From: Euryarchaeota archaeon UBA463
GTDB taxonomy: Archaea > Thermoplasmatota > Poseidoniia > Poseidoniales > Thalassarchaeaceae
Direction: 5' to 3'
DNA: 51,777 bases
Assembly: GCA_002501805.1 (NCBI GenBank)
Contig: DAOI01000018.1
Coordinates: 1-51,777 of the forward strand
Part shown: piece after piece, positions 45,262-51,777 of the stretch
Layout of the letters: each line of letters opens with the position of its first letter
Numbering within the stretch: position 1 is the stretch's first letter
Translations under genes and position numbers: made by a program
Notes under the pieces: model-generated
The model's input: only the letters and a program-made list of their open reading frames with translations
Told to the model about the DNA's origin: nothing
Databases searched by the model: none

Positions 45262-46074
45262 ATGTCTAATGCACTAGCTAGAGAAATATTTCTTGCAACA
45301 GGGCTAGTGGCACTACTGCTCGGCTCAATGTTTCTATCTACAGGGACCTTCCCCCCAATGGTCGTAGTAGAATCTGGTTCAATGATGCACGATGACGAGG
45401 GACAAATAGGCGCGATAGACCCCGGAGATCTAGTTCTGGTAATCAATCCAGAAAGGAAGGATATAGTCACATTTGTAGAGGCTACAGATCCACTGAATGA
45501 TAATTTTGGATACGAGTCACATGGTATGGAAGGCGATGTAATAGTATTCAGGAAGAATGGGGGTTCAGATACTCCAGTCATTCATAGAGCTTTATTGAAG
45601 GCTATTGAAAACGACTCTGGAGGTTGGGATGTTCCAGGAACTACATTGTTGGGGGTGCAAAGCATCAACTGGACTCTAGATTACCCATGCGAATCATACC
45701 ATGGTAACGACTACGATCTCAGAATAGAAAATTGGGTACCTTCACATGATGGATATCTGACTACTGGCGATAATGAGGATAGTAACGGATGTAGAATAGA
45801 CCAGTTATCGGCAACGGGACAGGATGGTAGGAACGGTCTACTTGATGAGAACAACAATCCCGTTACCGCCGTTAAGGATGAGTGGGTTATTGGAATTGCC
45901 TCGACGGAGATTCCTTGGATTGGCGCTGCGAAGCTATTTTTCTCCCCTCCTCCTTCTGCGTCCTACGTTACTGACAAGACTTGGACAATGCTGATTCTCG
46001 TCATAGCTTCGATTTTAGTTGCCCCCAGTGTTGTTGAAGCATTCCAGAGTAAGCAATCCACTGAAGAGGAATAA
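45262..46074 (+). CDS. Signal peptidase I, S26B (Sec11-like) type
   Basis: This membrane peptidase removes signal peptides from exported proteins. The N-terminal helix (about 8-26) is followed by the catalytic VVVESGSMM, Ser40. His108 in TPVIHRAL replaces the bacterial Lys, as in archaeal and eukaryotic ER peptidases. GDVIVF and TTGDNEDSNG are further family boxes. At 270 residues it is longer than many archaeal forms, with inserts around 44-50, 75-90 and 120-150 and a C-terminal helix (about 242-260). It should process the many secreted proteins seen here. The stop abuts the S2P gene on the other strand. Confidence 0.92.
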   Translation: MSNALAREIFLATGLVALLLGSMFLSTGTFPPMVVVESGSMMHDDEGQIGAIDPGDLVLVINPERKDIVTFVEATDPLNDNFGYESHGMEGDVIVFRKNGGSDTPVIHRALLKAIENDSGGWDVPGTTLLGVQSINWTLDYPCESYHGNDYDLRIENWVPSHDGYLTTGDNEDSNGCRIDQLSATGQDGRNGLLDENNNPVTAVKDEWVIGIASTEIPWIGAAKLFFSPPPSASYVTDKTWTMLILVIASILVAPSVVEAFQSKQSTEEE

Positions 46075-47592
46075 TCACACAATAAGCATCAGAATTGGGA
46101 TTACTACTACAACGAGCATAGCTATCGTAGTGAGTCCACTGATTGACCCTGCCAGCTTCTCCACTCTCAGTGGATTGCTACCCCTCATAAGGATAGACAG
46201 AATAGAATGCGTCCCATCCTTCACCATGTGCCCTCCATCGAATGGAATTATTGGCAGTAGATTTAGGAATCCCAGTAGGAAATTAACCCAAATTAACCAG
46301 AAAATAAAGTCAAATAGAGATAGCATCGTTCCAGTACCTAAAGGGGACAGGATGAAATCATCATCCACCTCCAACATCATTCTCTCATGGATGTTCATAG
46401 TCTGACCATCGTAAGACATCGGCGTCCCGAGCATCGAAAGAGGAGTTAGAGTAACTATCACAATCTTTTGCAGACTAGAATATCTATCATCGAAAATGAC
46501 TGAAAATTGTTCTGTTTGGAAAGTACCAGATCTCGGATAACTAACACCAAGAAAAGCCTCACCTTCTTCAATTCCATAGGAATCCAGTACCTCATTAGTC
46601 TCCGATAAACAGTCCACATCTCCTTCGCATTGATCAAGATAGTACTGTCTCTTGTCTCCTAATGTTACTGGAATTTCAGAACTAATCCCCCACTCTCCCT
46701 CTTCTGCAGAATATGGAATGACTGTGAAAATAATAACATCACCAGCTTCTAGTGAATCCATCCGAAGAGAAAAAGAATCGTAGTCTGGAACCTCAATTCC
46801 ATCAACATGAGTGATTATGTCATATGGCATTATTCCCGCTTCATCAGCACCGCCCTCATCGATAATCGCGATCGCGTGGATCCCCGGGTTGGATGCCACA
46901 AATCCAGTCGATACAAATCCTAGAATAACCAGGAAAATGAAGGTAGCAACCAGATTAATTGCCGGACCTGCGGCGAAGAGGCGCAATCTCTCTCTTCTCG
47001 GGGCCATTATCATGTCCATATGTTCAGGCTCCGCGAATGCGCCCACTGGAATAGGGCCCGCCACTAGCAGGCCGAAACTCTTCACTTCCATCCCATGTGC
47101 TCTAGCCTGAATTCCATGGCTGTATTCATGAATCAGCAGTGTAAACACAAGAGCTAGTGCTGGCCACCAGAATGGAACAAAGCTAGTCACCCCTGGAATG
47201 AATAGAATATCAGTAGCCGGTAAGGAGCCCTGAGGGGGAGAATTCATAGATGATACAAATGCAAAAATCATCAAGAAAACCACAGCGAACATGACCAAGA
47301 AACACAACCAAATTGAAAACTCACCGAAAAATCTCCAAAATTTCCTATTCTTGGATACGTATTCCAGAAAAACTCTGCCTCTTGAAGTTCTTATCATCAA
47401 AACAATCCCAAGAACTCTTTCGAGATTCCACATTTCTAGGTAACCATAATCTTCCAAGTAAAGTAGTGATAAATACCATCCAGAAAGGGCTATAACGGCC
47501 CAAAGTGGAAGTATTCCATATAGGAGAAGAATCGACAAAATCAATATTGGATAGATGGGGATCTTGACTCCCGCTTCTCCATCCATATGCAT
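46075..47592 (-). CDS. Site-2-protease-like metalloprotease (M50) with PDZ domain
   Basis: This 505-residue intramembrane zinc protease has several helices. The metal-binding motif HEYSH is at 155-159. The third ligand lies in NLLPIIPFDGGHMV (near residue 457). Between them is a PDZ-type domain, about 240-300 (GIMPYDIITHVDGIEV), with an additional extracytoplasmic segment. Such enzymes cut membrane-spanning regulators or cleared signal peptides. The gene is convergent with signal peptidase with no spacer at all. ATG 47586 is an alternative start two codons in. Confidence 0.93.
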   Translation of the reverse strand: MHMDGEAGVKIPIYPILILSILLLYGILPLWAVIALSGWYLSLLYLEDYGYLEMWNLERVLGIVLMIRTSRGRVFLEYVSKNRKFWRFFGEFSIWLCFLVMFAVVFLMIFAFVSSMNSPPQGSLPATDILFIPGVTSFVPFWWPALALVFTLLIHEYSHGIQARAHGMEVKSFGLLVAGPIPVGAFAEPEHMDMIMAPRRERLRLFAAGPAINLVATFIFLVILGFVSTGFVASNPGIHAIAIIDEGGADEAGIMPYDIITHVDGIEVPDYDSFSLRMDSLEAGDVIIFTVIPYSAEEGEWGISSEIPVTLGDKRQYYLDQCEGDVDCLSETNEVLDSYGIEEGEAFLGVSYPRSGTFQTEQFSVIFDDRYSSLQKIVIVTLTPLSMLGTPMSYDGQTMNIHERMMLEVDDDFILSPLGTGTMLSLFDFIFWLIWVNFLLGFLNLLPIIPFDGGHMVKDGTHSILSILMRGSNPLRVEKLAGSISGLTTIAMLVVVVIPILMLIV

Positions 47593-47657
47593 GACAATAC
47601 TCCCTTCCTATTCAACTTGCGTCCTACAAAAACCCACATTAATGACAATCTAGACGC

Positions 47658-47849
47658 ATGCCCATGTCGGACAATTTACATGGAGATTCTCCTTCTCGCA
47701 ACTACTCTAGAGAATTGGATTCACTAAAAAGAGAAAGAGACAGTATTAAGAGAATTTTATCTCAGGCAAATCTAGAAGAATTGAGTAATGAACTAGAGAA
47801 ACTCAACACCTCAATTACTGAGATTGAAAGAGAGCTTGCAGGTAACTAG
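47658..47849 (+). CDS. Small coiled-coil protein
   Basis: This 63-residue protein, with a second possible ATG at 47664, has a short polar N-terminus and then a heptad-like helix rich in Leu, Glu, Lys and Ser (ELDSLKRERDSIKRILSQAN onward). No family is recognised. A real gene is suggested by the amphipathic pattern and by the fact that it fills the gap between the S2P and Hjc genes. The stop overlaps the 3' end of the Hjc gene by four bases on the other strand. Chance cannot be ruled out. Confidence 0.5.
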   Translation: MPMSDNLHGDSPSRNYSRELDSLKRERDSIKRILSQANLEELSNELEKLNTSITEIERELAGN

Positions 47850-48442
47850 TTAGAAATTACGGTCTCCATGCTCGGTATAATAGAGCTACTGGGAAAACTA
47901 TCAACAGATGCCCTTGCACCATCAGATTTGCAAACAAGGGACAAGAACCTATGCAGAGGCATTCCCTTGTCCCAGTCAAGATATTCTTTACCATTCCTAG
48001 TGAGAGGAAGTGAAGGAATACTACGAGATAAATGACGAAGCTTACCACTCAGTCCATCTACCTCGACTTTCATTATTCTCCAACTGTCTCCTCTTACTCC
48101 CTTAAGCCTGTAGGCATAAAGCGGAAGAAGGCCACATCTATTCCCAACATCTCTCAATGCCTCTAGCTGATCAAAAGTTCTACCTGAAAGATACAGTTTT
48201 TTGGATTTTGATGATTTGACCTCAATGGGGAAGCAAATATCTCCCCTCAGAGCTAGTAAATCCCCCGTTCCCTCTGAACCGCTACCCGGAGCTCTGACTA
48301 CTAAGAATGGCCTATTTGTTACTTTCATGGCCTGTATTCGTTCCATCTCAGAACATGATTTTGTTACAGCCCTAACTCCTTTAATCTCCCCAGCTAGGAC
48401 CGAACGAAGCTCTCTCTCATACGCGCTACCTATGCTTCCCAT
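47846..48442 (-). CDS. hjc: Archaeal Holliday junction resolvase (Hjc-like)
   Basis: This PD-(D/E)xK nuclease is predicted to cut four-way DNA junctions during recombination. The catalytic core shows YERELRSVL (N-terminal Glu), FLVVRAPGSGSEGTGDLLAL (Asp) and FPIEVKSSK (Glu-x-Lys), with FDQLEAL following. At 198 residues it is longer than most Hjc proteins (about 120-140), with about 20 extra residues before the APGSGS motif and about 70 after the core. Residues for catalysis are intact. Confidence 0.85.
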   Translation of the reverse strand: MGSIGSAYERELRSVLAGEIKGVRAVTKSCSEMERIQAMKVTNRPFLVVRAPGSGSEGTGDLLALRGDICFPIEVKSSKSKKLYLSGRTFDQLEALRDVGNRCGLLPLYAYRLKGVRGDSWRIMKVEVDGLSGKLRHLSRSIPSLPLTRNGKEYLDWDKGMPLHRFLSLVCKSDGARASVDSFPSSSIIPSMETVISN

Positions 48443-48486
48443 GCAACTATCGTATTCTCAGGGTTAATGAGGACATTGGTCCATCG

Positions 48487-49128
48487 CTACTTTATCTTGC
48501 CCTTTCGGAAATCCCTAGTCCTATCTACGCCTGGAAACTGGTCCTCGCTTTCACGATAAACTGTCTTCATATTATTTAGGAAATTGACCTCATCAGTCAC
48601 AATCAGAACCATCCTGACTCCGGGATCCTCTTCTCTGTCCATCCAATCGAGGATTATTTCCATGGTCATACGGGCCCCTTCTCTGTGAGGGTAAGCGAAT
48701 ACATCCATTCCGAGTGGGGGCGTGACCAATGTCTCGCGAGATTTAATCTTAGAAATCTCCTCGAACATTGCATTATACGAATTAAGTAGTAGCTCCCTCC
48801 TGAAGTTATCTTGATTTGGCCTCCGACAGTCGGGACCTACAACATGGACAAGATGCTCTGCGGGCAGATTGAAACCTGGAGTAGTGACTGCTTCACCGAC
48901 TCCACATGGTTGCTTGCCCTCTTTTCTTCTCTCTACAGCAATTTCTGTGCACCTAGCTCTTAATTCCTCACCGGCAGCTAATTGCATCTTTTCATCAAGC
49001 CCCTCTCTTCCAGCTAATCTATTATTGGCAGGAATGACCATCACATCCCCCTCTACTCTGATGATATTACCAAACTGGACTCTAACCTGTCCATGGCGGC
49101 ACTCTCTCACGATTATTGTCTCCGCCAT
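48487..49128 (-). CDS. Macro-domain protein (ADP-ribose binding or hydrolysing)
   Basis: This 213-residue protein carries a macro domain: VQFGNIIRVEGDVMVIPANN, GREGLDEKMQLAAGEELRARC and CGVGEAVTTPGFNLPAEHLVHVVGP match the phosphate-binding loops. The family binds ADP-ribose and some members remove it from proteins or from O-acetyl-ADP-ribose. ATG 49128 is chosen because it leaves room for a promoter facing the AsnC-type gene; ATG 49194 is the alternative. The C-terminal 30 residues are basic and probably disordered. Function in this organism is not shown by context. Confidence 0.88.
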   Translation of the reverse strand: MAETIIVRECRHGQVRVQFGNIIRVEGDVMVIPANNRLAGREGLDEKMQLAAGEELRARCTEIAVERRKEGKQPCGVGEAVTTPGFNLPAEHLVHVVGPDCRRPNQDNFRRELLLNSYNAMFEEISKIKSRETLVTPPLGMDVFAYPHREGARMTMEIILDWMDREEDPGVRMVLIVTDEVNFLNNMKTVYRESEDQFPGVDRTRDFRKGKIK

Positions 49129-49222
49129 ATCATGACAAGGAGGGTCATCTGATAAGTAACCATCGACAGGAATCAGGACTCGTAATCGATGCATTCATTC
49201 GATAACGCCTACTACGAGGGGC

Positions 49223-49456
49223 ATGTCCTCAGGGTACGTGCTCGTGAATGTTGAGCCAGGAAGCGAGTCAGATGTCCACAAAGTTGCGTTGTCACTAGAT
49301 TGTGTAACTGATGCGAATATGCTCTTTGGAGACTATGATCTGATTGTGAAAATAGAGGCTTCCAGTATGGGAGAAATTGCTCGACATGTCGTAGAATCCA
49401 TCAGAGCAATACCAGGCGTGGCTAATACCAAGACTCTCGCCTGTGCAGAAATGTAA
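49223..49456 (+). CDS. Stand-alone Lrp/AsnC ligand-binding (RAM) domain
   Basis: This 77-residue protein consists only of the alpha-beta ligand-binding domain of Lrp/AsnC regulators (GYVLVNVEPGSESDVHKVAL, LFGDYDLIVKIEA, IRAIPGVANTKTL). The helix-turn-helix half is absent, which is common for small archaeal members. It probably oligomerises and binds an amino acid, perhaps modulating a full-length partner elsewhere. The start faces the macro-domain gene. Confidence 0.92.
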   Translation: MSSGYVLVNVEPGSESDVHKVALSLDCVTDANMLFGDYDLIVKIEASSMGEIARHVVESIRAIPGVANTKTLACAEM

Positions 49457-49500
49457 CTCTCGTGAATAAGAAAAACCCTCCAATGAGGCTCAGTAAGTCC

Positions 49501-49506
49501 TTTTTT
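49501..49506 (+). terminator. T-tract after the AsnC-type gene
   Basis: Six T in a row lie 45 bases after the stop, in a 105-base spacer. Archaeal RNA polymerase stops at T-rich tracts, so this may end the AsnC-type transcript before the MC1 gene. The same spacer holds an 8-base direct repeat (CTCAGTAA at 49489 and 49525). Confidence 0.35.
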
Positions 49507-49546
49507 ACCCAATAACTTCATTATCTCAGTAAATCACCAAATAAAC

Positions 49547-49552
49547 GGAGGT
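49547..49552 (+). promoter_or_regulatory. Strong ribosome binding site of the MC1 gene
   Basis: GGAGGT nine bases before the ATG is among the best ribosome binding sites in the window, which fits high expression of a chromatin protein. Confidence 0.7.
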
Positions 49553-49561
49553 ATACTGAAA

Positions 49562-49825
49562 ATGTCAGGAAAGAAGTACTTCGTACTAATGGAGAATGGA
49601 GAGGACACAAGCCAGGTGTTTGTCAACAGCCAACCAAGAGGAGCCGCACTCAAAGCGGCCCGAAGGGGGCACACAAACATCGATTTGAGGGAGCGAGGCA
49701 CCAATAGAGTGCACTGCTTCGAAGGCTGGAGGACTCTTGAATCCAAAGGCGCAGGCGGTCCGGCTTACCTTCCAGAAAAAATCTGGAAGGCCAATGTCAA
49801 GAAGACCGGCATTAAGCGCCTCTAG
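49562..49825 (+). CDS. MC1-family chromosomal architectural protein
   Basis: This 87-residue basic protein matches archaeal MC1: KKYFVLMENGE, the QPRGAALKAARRG helix, DLRERGTNRVHCFEGWR and LPEKIWKANVKKTGIKRL. MC1 is a monomeric DNA-binding and DNA-bending protein of Methanosarcina, haloarchaea and some marine Euryarchaeota. The very strong upstream GGAGGT suggests an abundant protein. It stands alone, convergent with sdhB. The family assignment is firm; the balance with histones or other chromatin proteins cannot be judged here. Confidence 0.95.
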   Translation: MSGKKYFVLMENGEDTSQVFVNSQPRGAALKAARRGHTNIDLRERGTNRVHCFEGWRTLESKGAGGPAYLPEKIWKANVKKTGIKRL

Positions 49826-49837
49826 GATTCAAAGAAG

Positions 49838-49851
49838 CTAGACCAATCTAG
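49838..49851. terminator. Small inverted repeat between convergent MC1 and sdhB genes
   Basis: CTAGA-CCAA-TCTAG is a 5-bp stem with a four-base loop in the 51-base convergent spacer. No T-run flanks it. It is a weak candidate for a shared end-of-transcript structure. Confidence 0.2.
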
Positions 49852-49876
49852 TCCCAATGTGAATCGTCCCAGTTGC

Positions 49877-50638
49877 TTAGCTTCTGAGGCCGAGCTTTTT
49901 ACCAATTATTGCAATTGGATCATAGAATTCCGTAACCACTCTCTCTTTTAGTGGTATTATTGCGTTATCGGTAATTTTAATTCCAGCTGGACAGACTTCT
50001 GTACAGCATTTTGTAATATTGCAGTAACCTATTCCAAAGTCATCTTTAATCTCTGGAATCCTACTTCTCTCATCCAATGGATGCATCTCTAAACTCGCCA
50101 GTCTGACAAAGAATCTCGGACCAGCGAATTCATCAAACTTCTGATGCTCTCTCATCACATGACATGTGTTAACGCATAACATGCACTCAATGCAAGAGCG
50201 AAACTCCTGTACTCTGTCCGCTTCGCTTTGTGAGAACACCCAATCCTTATCTTTTGGCCCACTTATTGGTGAAATCTTTCTATCTGTCTGATATGCCCAA
50301 GATGTATCAGTAACCAAATCCTTGACCAATGGAAATGTCTGCATTGGTTTGACTACCACTGCCTCACCTTCTGGGGTCTCTTCCAATATCTCATCCATTC
50401 TAGTCATACACATCAATCTGGACTTACCATTTACTTCAGCACTGCAAGATCCACACTTGCCAGCCTTACAATTCCATCTACAAGCCAGATCAGGAGCAAA
50501 TTCAGCTTGAATAGAATGAATTGCATCAAGTACAACCATTCCTTCATCAAGTTCGATGGTGTAGTCGATCATTTTTCCAAAAGGATCCCCATCTTGGTCT
50601 GGTACTCCCCTAAATACACTAAATGTCACAGCCCCCAT
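49877..50638 (-). CDS. sdhB: Succinate dehydrogenase / fumarate reductase iron-sulfur subunit
   Basis: This 253-residue subunit passes electrons from SdhA to quinone. The N-terminal [2Fe-2S] site is Cys57, 62, 65 and 77 (CKAGKCGSC ... LMC). The C-terminal part has CIECMLCVNTC and CNITKCCTEVCPAG for the [4Fe-4S] and [3Fe-4S] clusters. ATG 50638 is chosen over GTG 50644 because GGAGGAG lies seven bases upstream. It follows sdhA directly, with no membrane-anchor gene between them or after it. Confidence 0.96.
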   Translation of the reverse strand: MGAVTFSVFRGVPDQDGDPFGKMIDYTIELDEGMVVLDAIHSIQAEFAPDLACRWNCKAGKCGSCSAEVNGKSRLMCMTRMDEILEETPEGEAVVVKPMQTFPLVKDLVTDTSWAYQTDRKISPISGPKDKDWVFSQSEADRVQEFRSCIECMLCVNTCHVMREHQKFDEFAGPRFFVRLASLEMHPLDERSRIPEIKDDFGIGYCNITKCCTEVCPAGIKITDNAIIPLKERVVTEFYDPIAIIGKKLGLRS

Positions 50639-50640
50639 AA

Positions 50641-51777
50641 TCACTCCTCCTCATGCAGATCATCAGAATCAAGTAATTTCCTTAATTCTGAGGGAATTGG
50701 CGGATAGGTAACGAAACTAATATCCATTTCTCCTTCATCGGACATCGAAATTACACTGTTCACCTTTCCCCAATGTGAGTGATCAGGAACAGGGAAATCT
50801 TCTCTTGTATGACCGCCCCGACTCTCCTCTCTCTTGAGAGCAGCCAAGGTGCACATTCTACTGACGTCTATCATAGCTCCAATCTCAAGAGATTGATGCC
50901 ATCCGGGATTGTAGGTCTTGCCACTTCCTCCGAACACACTCTTTCCCCTTTCTTCAAGAACATCAAGGTCATTCAGAGCATCTTCGAGTAGAGATTTTGT
51001 TCTGATTATTCCAACCTTGTCCTGCATCATCTTTCTCAAATCTGAGACTACCGCTGCTGGGTTCTCGCCACCTTCTCTGGATAATGGAGCGAGAGTATCA
51101 TCAATTATCTCCTGAATTTCCGACTCAGGAATTTCCCTGAATTCTTTGATCTCTTTGGCAGAAGTGGCGGCATGCTCTCCCGCAATCTTCCCAAAAACAA
51201 TCAGGTCGGAAAGAGAGTTACCTCCGAGACGATTAGCTCCATGAAGCCCCGTCGCGGCTTCCCCTGCGGCATAAAGTCCTCCAATACAGGTTTCCTGCGT
51301 GTCAAAATTTACCTTGACACCCCCCATGACATAGTGAGCAGTAGGCCCCACTTCCATTGGTTCTTTGGTGATATCGACAGCTGCAAGCTCCTTGAACTGA
51401 TGGTACATTCCAGGAAGCTTCTTCTTGATTTCTTCTTCGTTCCTCCACGAAATATCTAGGTAAGCACCTCCATGCTCGGAAGCACGACCGGCAGCACGTT
51501 CACTATTGATTGCCTTAGCTACCACGTCTCTAGTAAGCAACTCTGGGGGCCTCCTCTTAGTAGCAAGCTTTCCAGCAATGACCTCCTCGACCCATGCCTC
51601 AGCTTCCCCGATCGTATCCGCAAACTCATCCGCATACATCTCAGGAACATAATCGAACATGAATCTCCTTCCTTCATTATTGAGAAGTTTACCACCTTCC
51701 CCACGAACTCCTTCGGTGACTAATATTCCTTTGACTGACGGTGGCCAAATCATCCCTGTTGGATGGAACTGAATAAA
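50641..51777 (-). CDS. sdhA: Succinate dehydrogenase / fumarate reductase flavoprotein subunit, 5' part outside the window
   Basis: The frame is open to the last base and begins FIQFHPTG, which in SdhA lies well inside the protein, so the N-terminal FAD-binding part is cut off by the window edge. Visible features are ILVTEGVRGEGG, PTAHYVMGGVKVNF, LYAAGEAATGLHGANRLGGNSL (FAD contacts) and a C-terminal helical domain with RRSGGHxRxDFP-like ESRGGHTREDFP. The protein oxidises succinate to fumarate. The GGAGGAG ribosome site for sdhB lies within its last codons, so the two are coupled. Confidence 0.96.
   Translation of the reverse strand, partial: FIQFHPTGMIWPPSVKGILVTEGVRGEGGKLLNNEGRRFMFDYVPEMYADEFADTIGEAEAWVEEVIAGKLATKRRPPELLTRDVVAKAINSERAAGRASEHGGAYLDISWRNEEEIKKKLPGMYHQFKELAAVDITKEPMEVGPTAHYVMGGVKVNFDTQETCIGGLYAAGEAATGLHGANRLGGNSLSDLIVFGKIAGEHAATSAKEIKEFREIPESEIQEIIDDTLAPLSREGGENPAAVVSDLRKMMQDKVGIIRTKSLLEDALNDLDVLEERGKSVFGGSGKTYNPGWHQSLEIGAMIDVSRMCTLAALKREESRGGHTREDFPVPDHSHWGKVNSVISMSDEGEMDISFVTYPPIPSELRKLLDSDDLHEEE

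Noticed and set aside
1..51777. tRNA, rRNA, CRISPR array, insertion sequence or defence island
   Set aside because: I looked through all spacers, none longer than about 105 bases, and saw no cloverleaf-like sequence, regular spaced repeats, transposase or terminal repeats. A dedicated tRNA search would settle the first.

Overview
The window reads as a compact, protein-dense archaeal chromosome segment. The best fit is a planktonic marine Thermoplasmatota archaeon of the Poseidoniia (Marine Group II) type or a close relative. This rests on gene content only, because no rRNA or tRNA lies in the window. Archaeal markers are an MC1 chromatin protein, aIF1A next to a RIO1 kinase and a Dim2/Pno1-like KH protein, an Hjc-type Holliday junction resolvase, an Lhr helicase, a presenilin-like A22 protease, a DUF63 membrane protein, a histidine-type (S26B) signal peptidase, an UPF0200 kinase and a complex I lacking the NADH module. 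Large secreted proteins, amino-acid catabolism and aerobic-type respiratory genes fit a heterotroph. Ribosome binding sites of the AGGTGAT type precede many starts, and GTG and TTG starts are common.

Layout. (1) 1-11864, plus strand: a cell-surface block. It holds a very large protein cut by the window edge, a small one-helix membrane protein, a membrane-anchored subtilisin with a cytosolic-side zinc/RING-like tail, and a 900-residue Ig-like (CARDB/NEW3-type) membrane-anchored protein. (2) 11946-23795: a twelve-gene complex I operon, nuoA-B-C-D-H-I-J1-J2-K-L-M-N, with nuoJ split and nuoEFG absent. It runs without a gap into (3) 23788-25991: aIF1A, RIO1 and the KH protein. (4) 26034-27314: DUF63. 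(5) 27373-31888: a methylcrotonyl-CoA carboxylase / methylglutaconyl-CoA hydratase cluster for leucine breakdown, with biotin carboxylase and biotin carrier on separate genes. (6) 31928-34817: DUF4126 membrane protein and a YdeP-like molybdopterin oxidoreductase. (7) 34821-37384, minus: presenilin-like protease then seryl-tRNA synthetase. (8) 37459-39483, plus: FolC, a small acidic membrane protein and dCMP deaminase. (9) 39470-44334, minus: PI-PLC-like lipoprotein, Lhr helicase and UPF0200 kinase. (10) 44440-46074, plus: an unknown membrane protein and signal peptidase I, tail to tail with (11) a site-2 protease. (12) 47658-49825: a small coiled-coil protein, Hjc, a macro-domain protein, a stand-alone Lrp/AsnC ligand-binding domain and MC1. 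(13) 49877-51777, minus: sdhA (cut by the window edge) and sdhB.

How it fits together. Complex I and succinate dehydrogenase feed a quinone-based respiratory chain, and the leucine genes supply carbon and reducing power. Subtilisin and Ig-like surface proteins suggest protein scavenging at the cell surface. Signal peptidase, S2P and presenilin-type proteases form a membrane-protein processing set. No stretch without a gene exceeds about 105 bp. No CRISPR array, insertion sequence, phage or defence island is visible. The most unusual items are the RING-like tail on the subtilisin, large insertions in NuoI and NuoH, a His-rich loop in NuoL, an acidic C-terminal tail on aIF1A, and several perfect inverted repeats just upstream of gene starts. 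One of those repeats can form two mutually exclusive stems.
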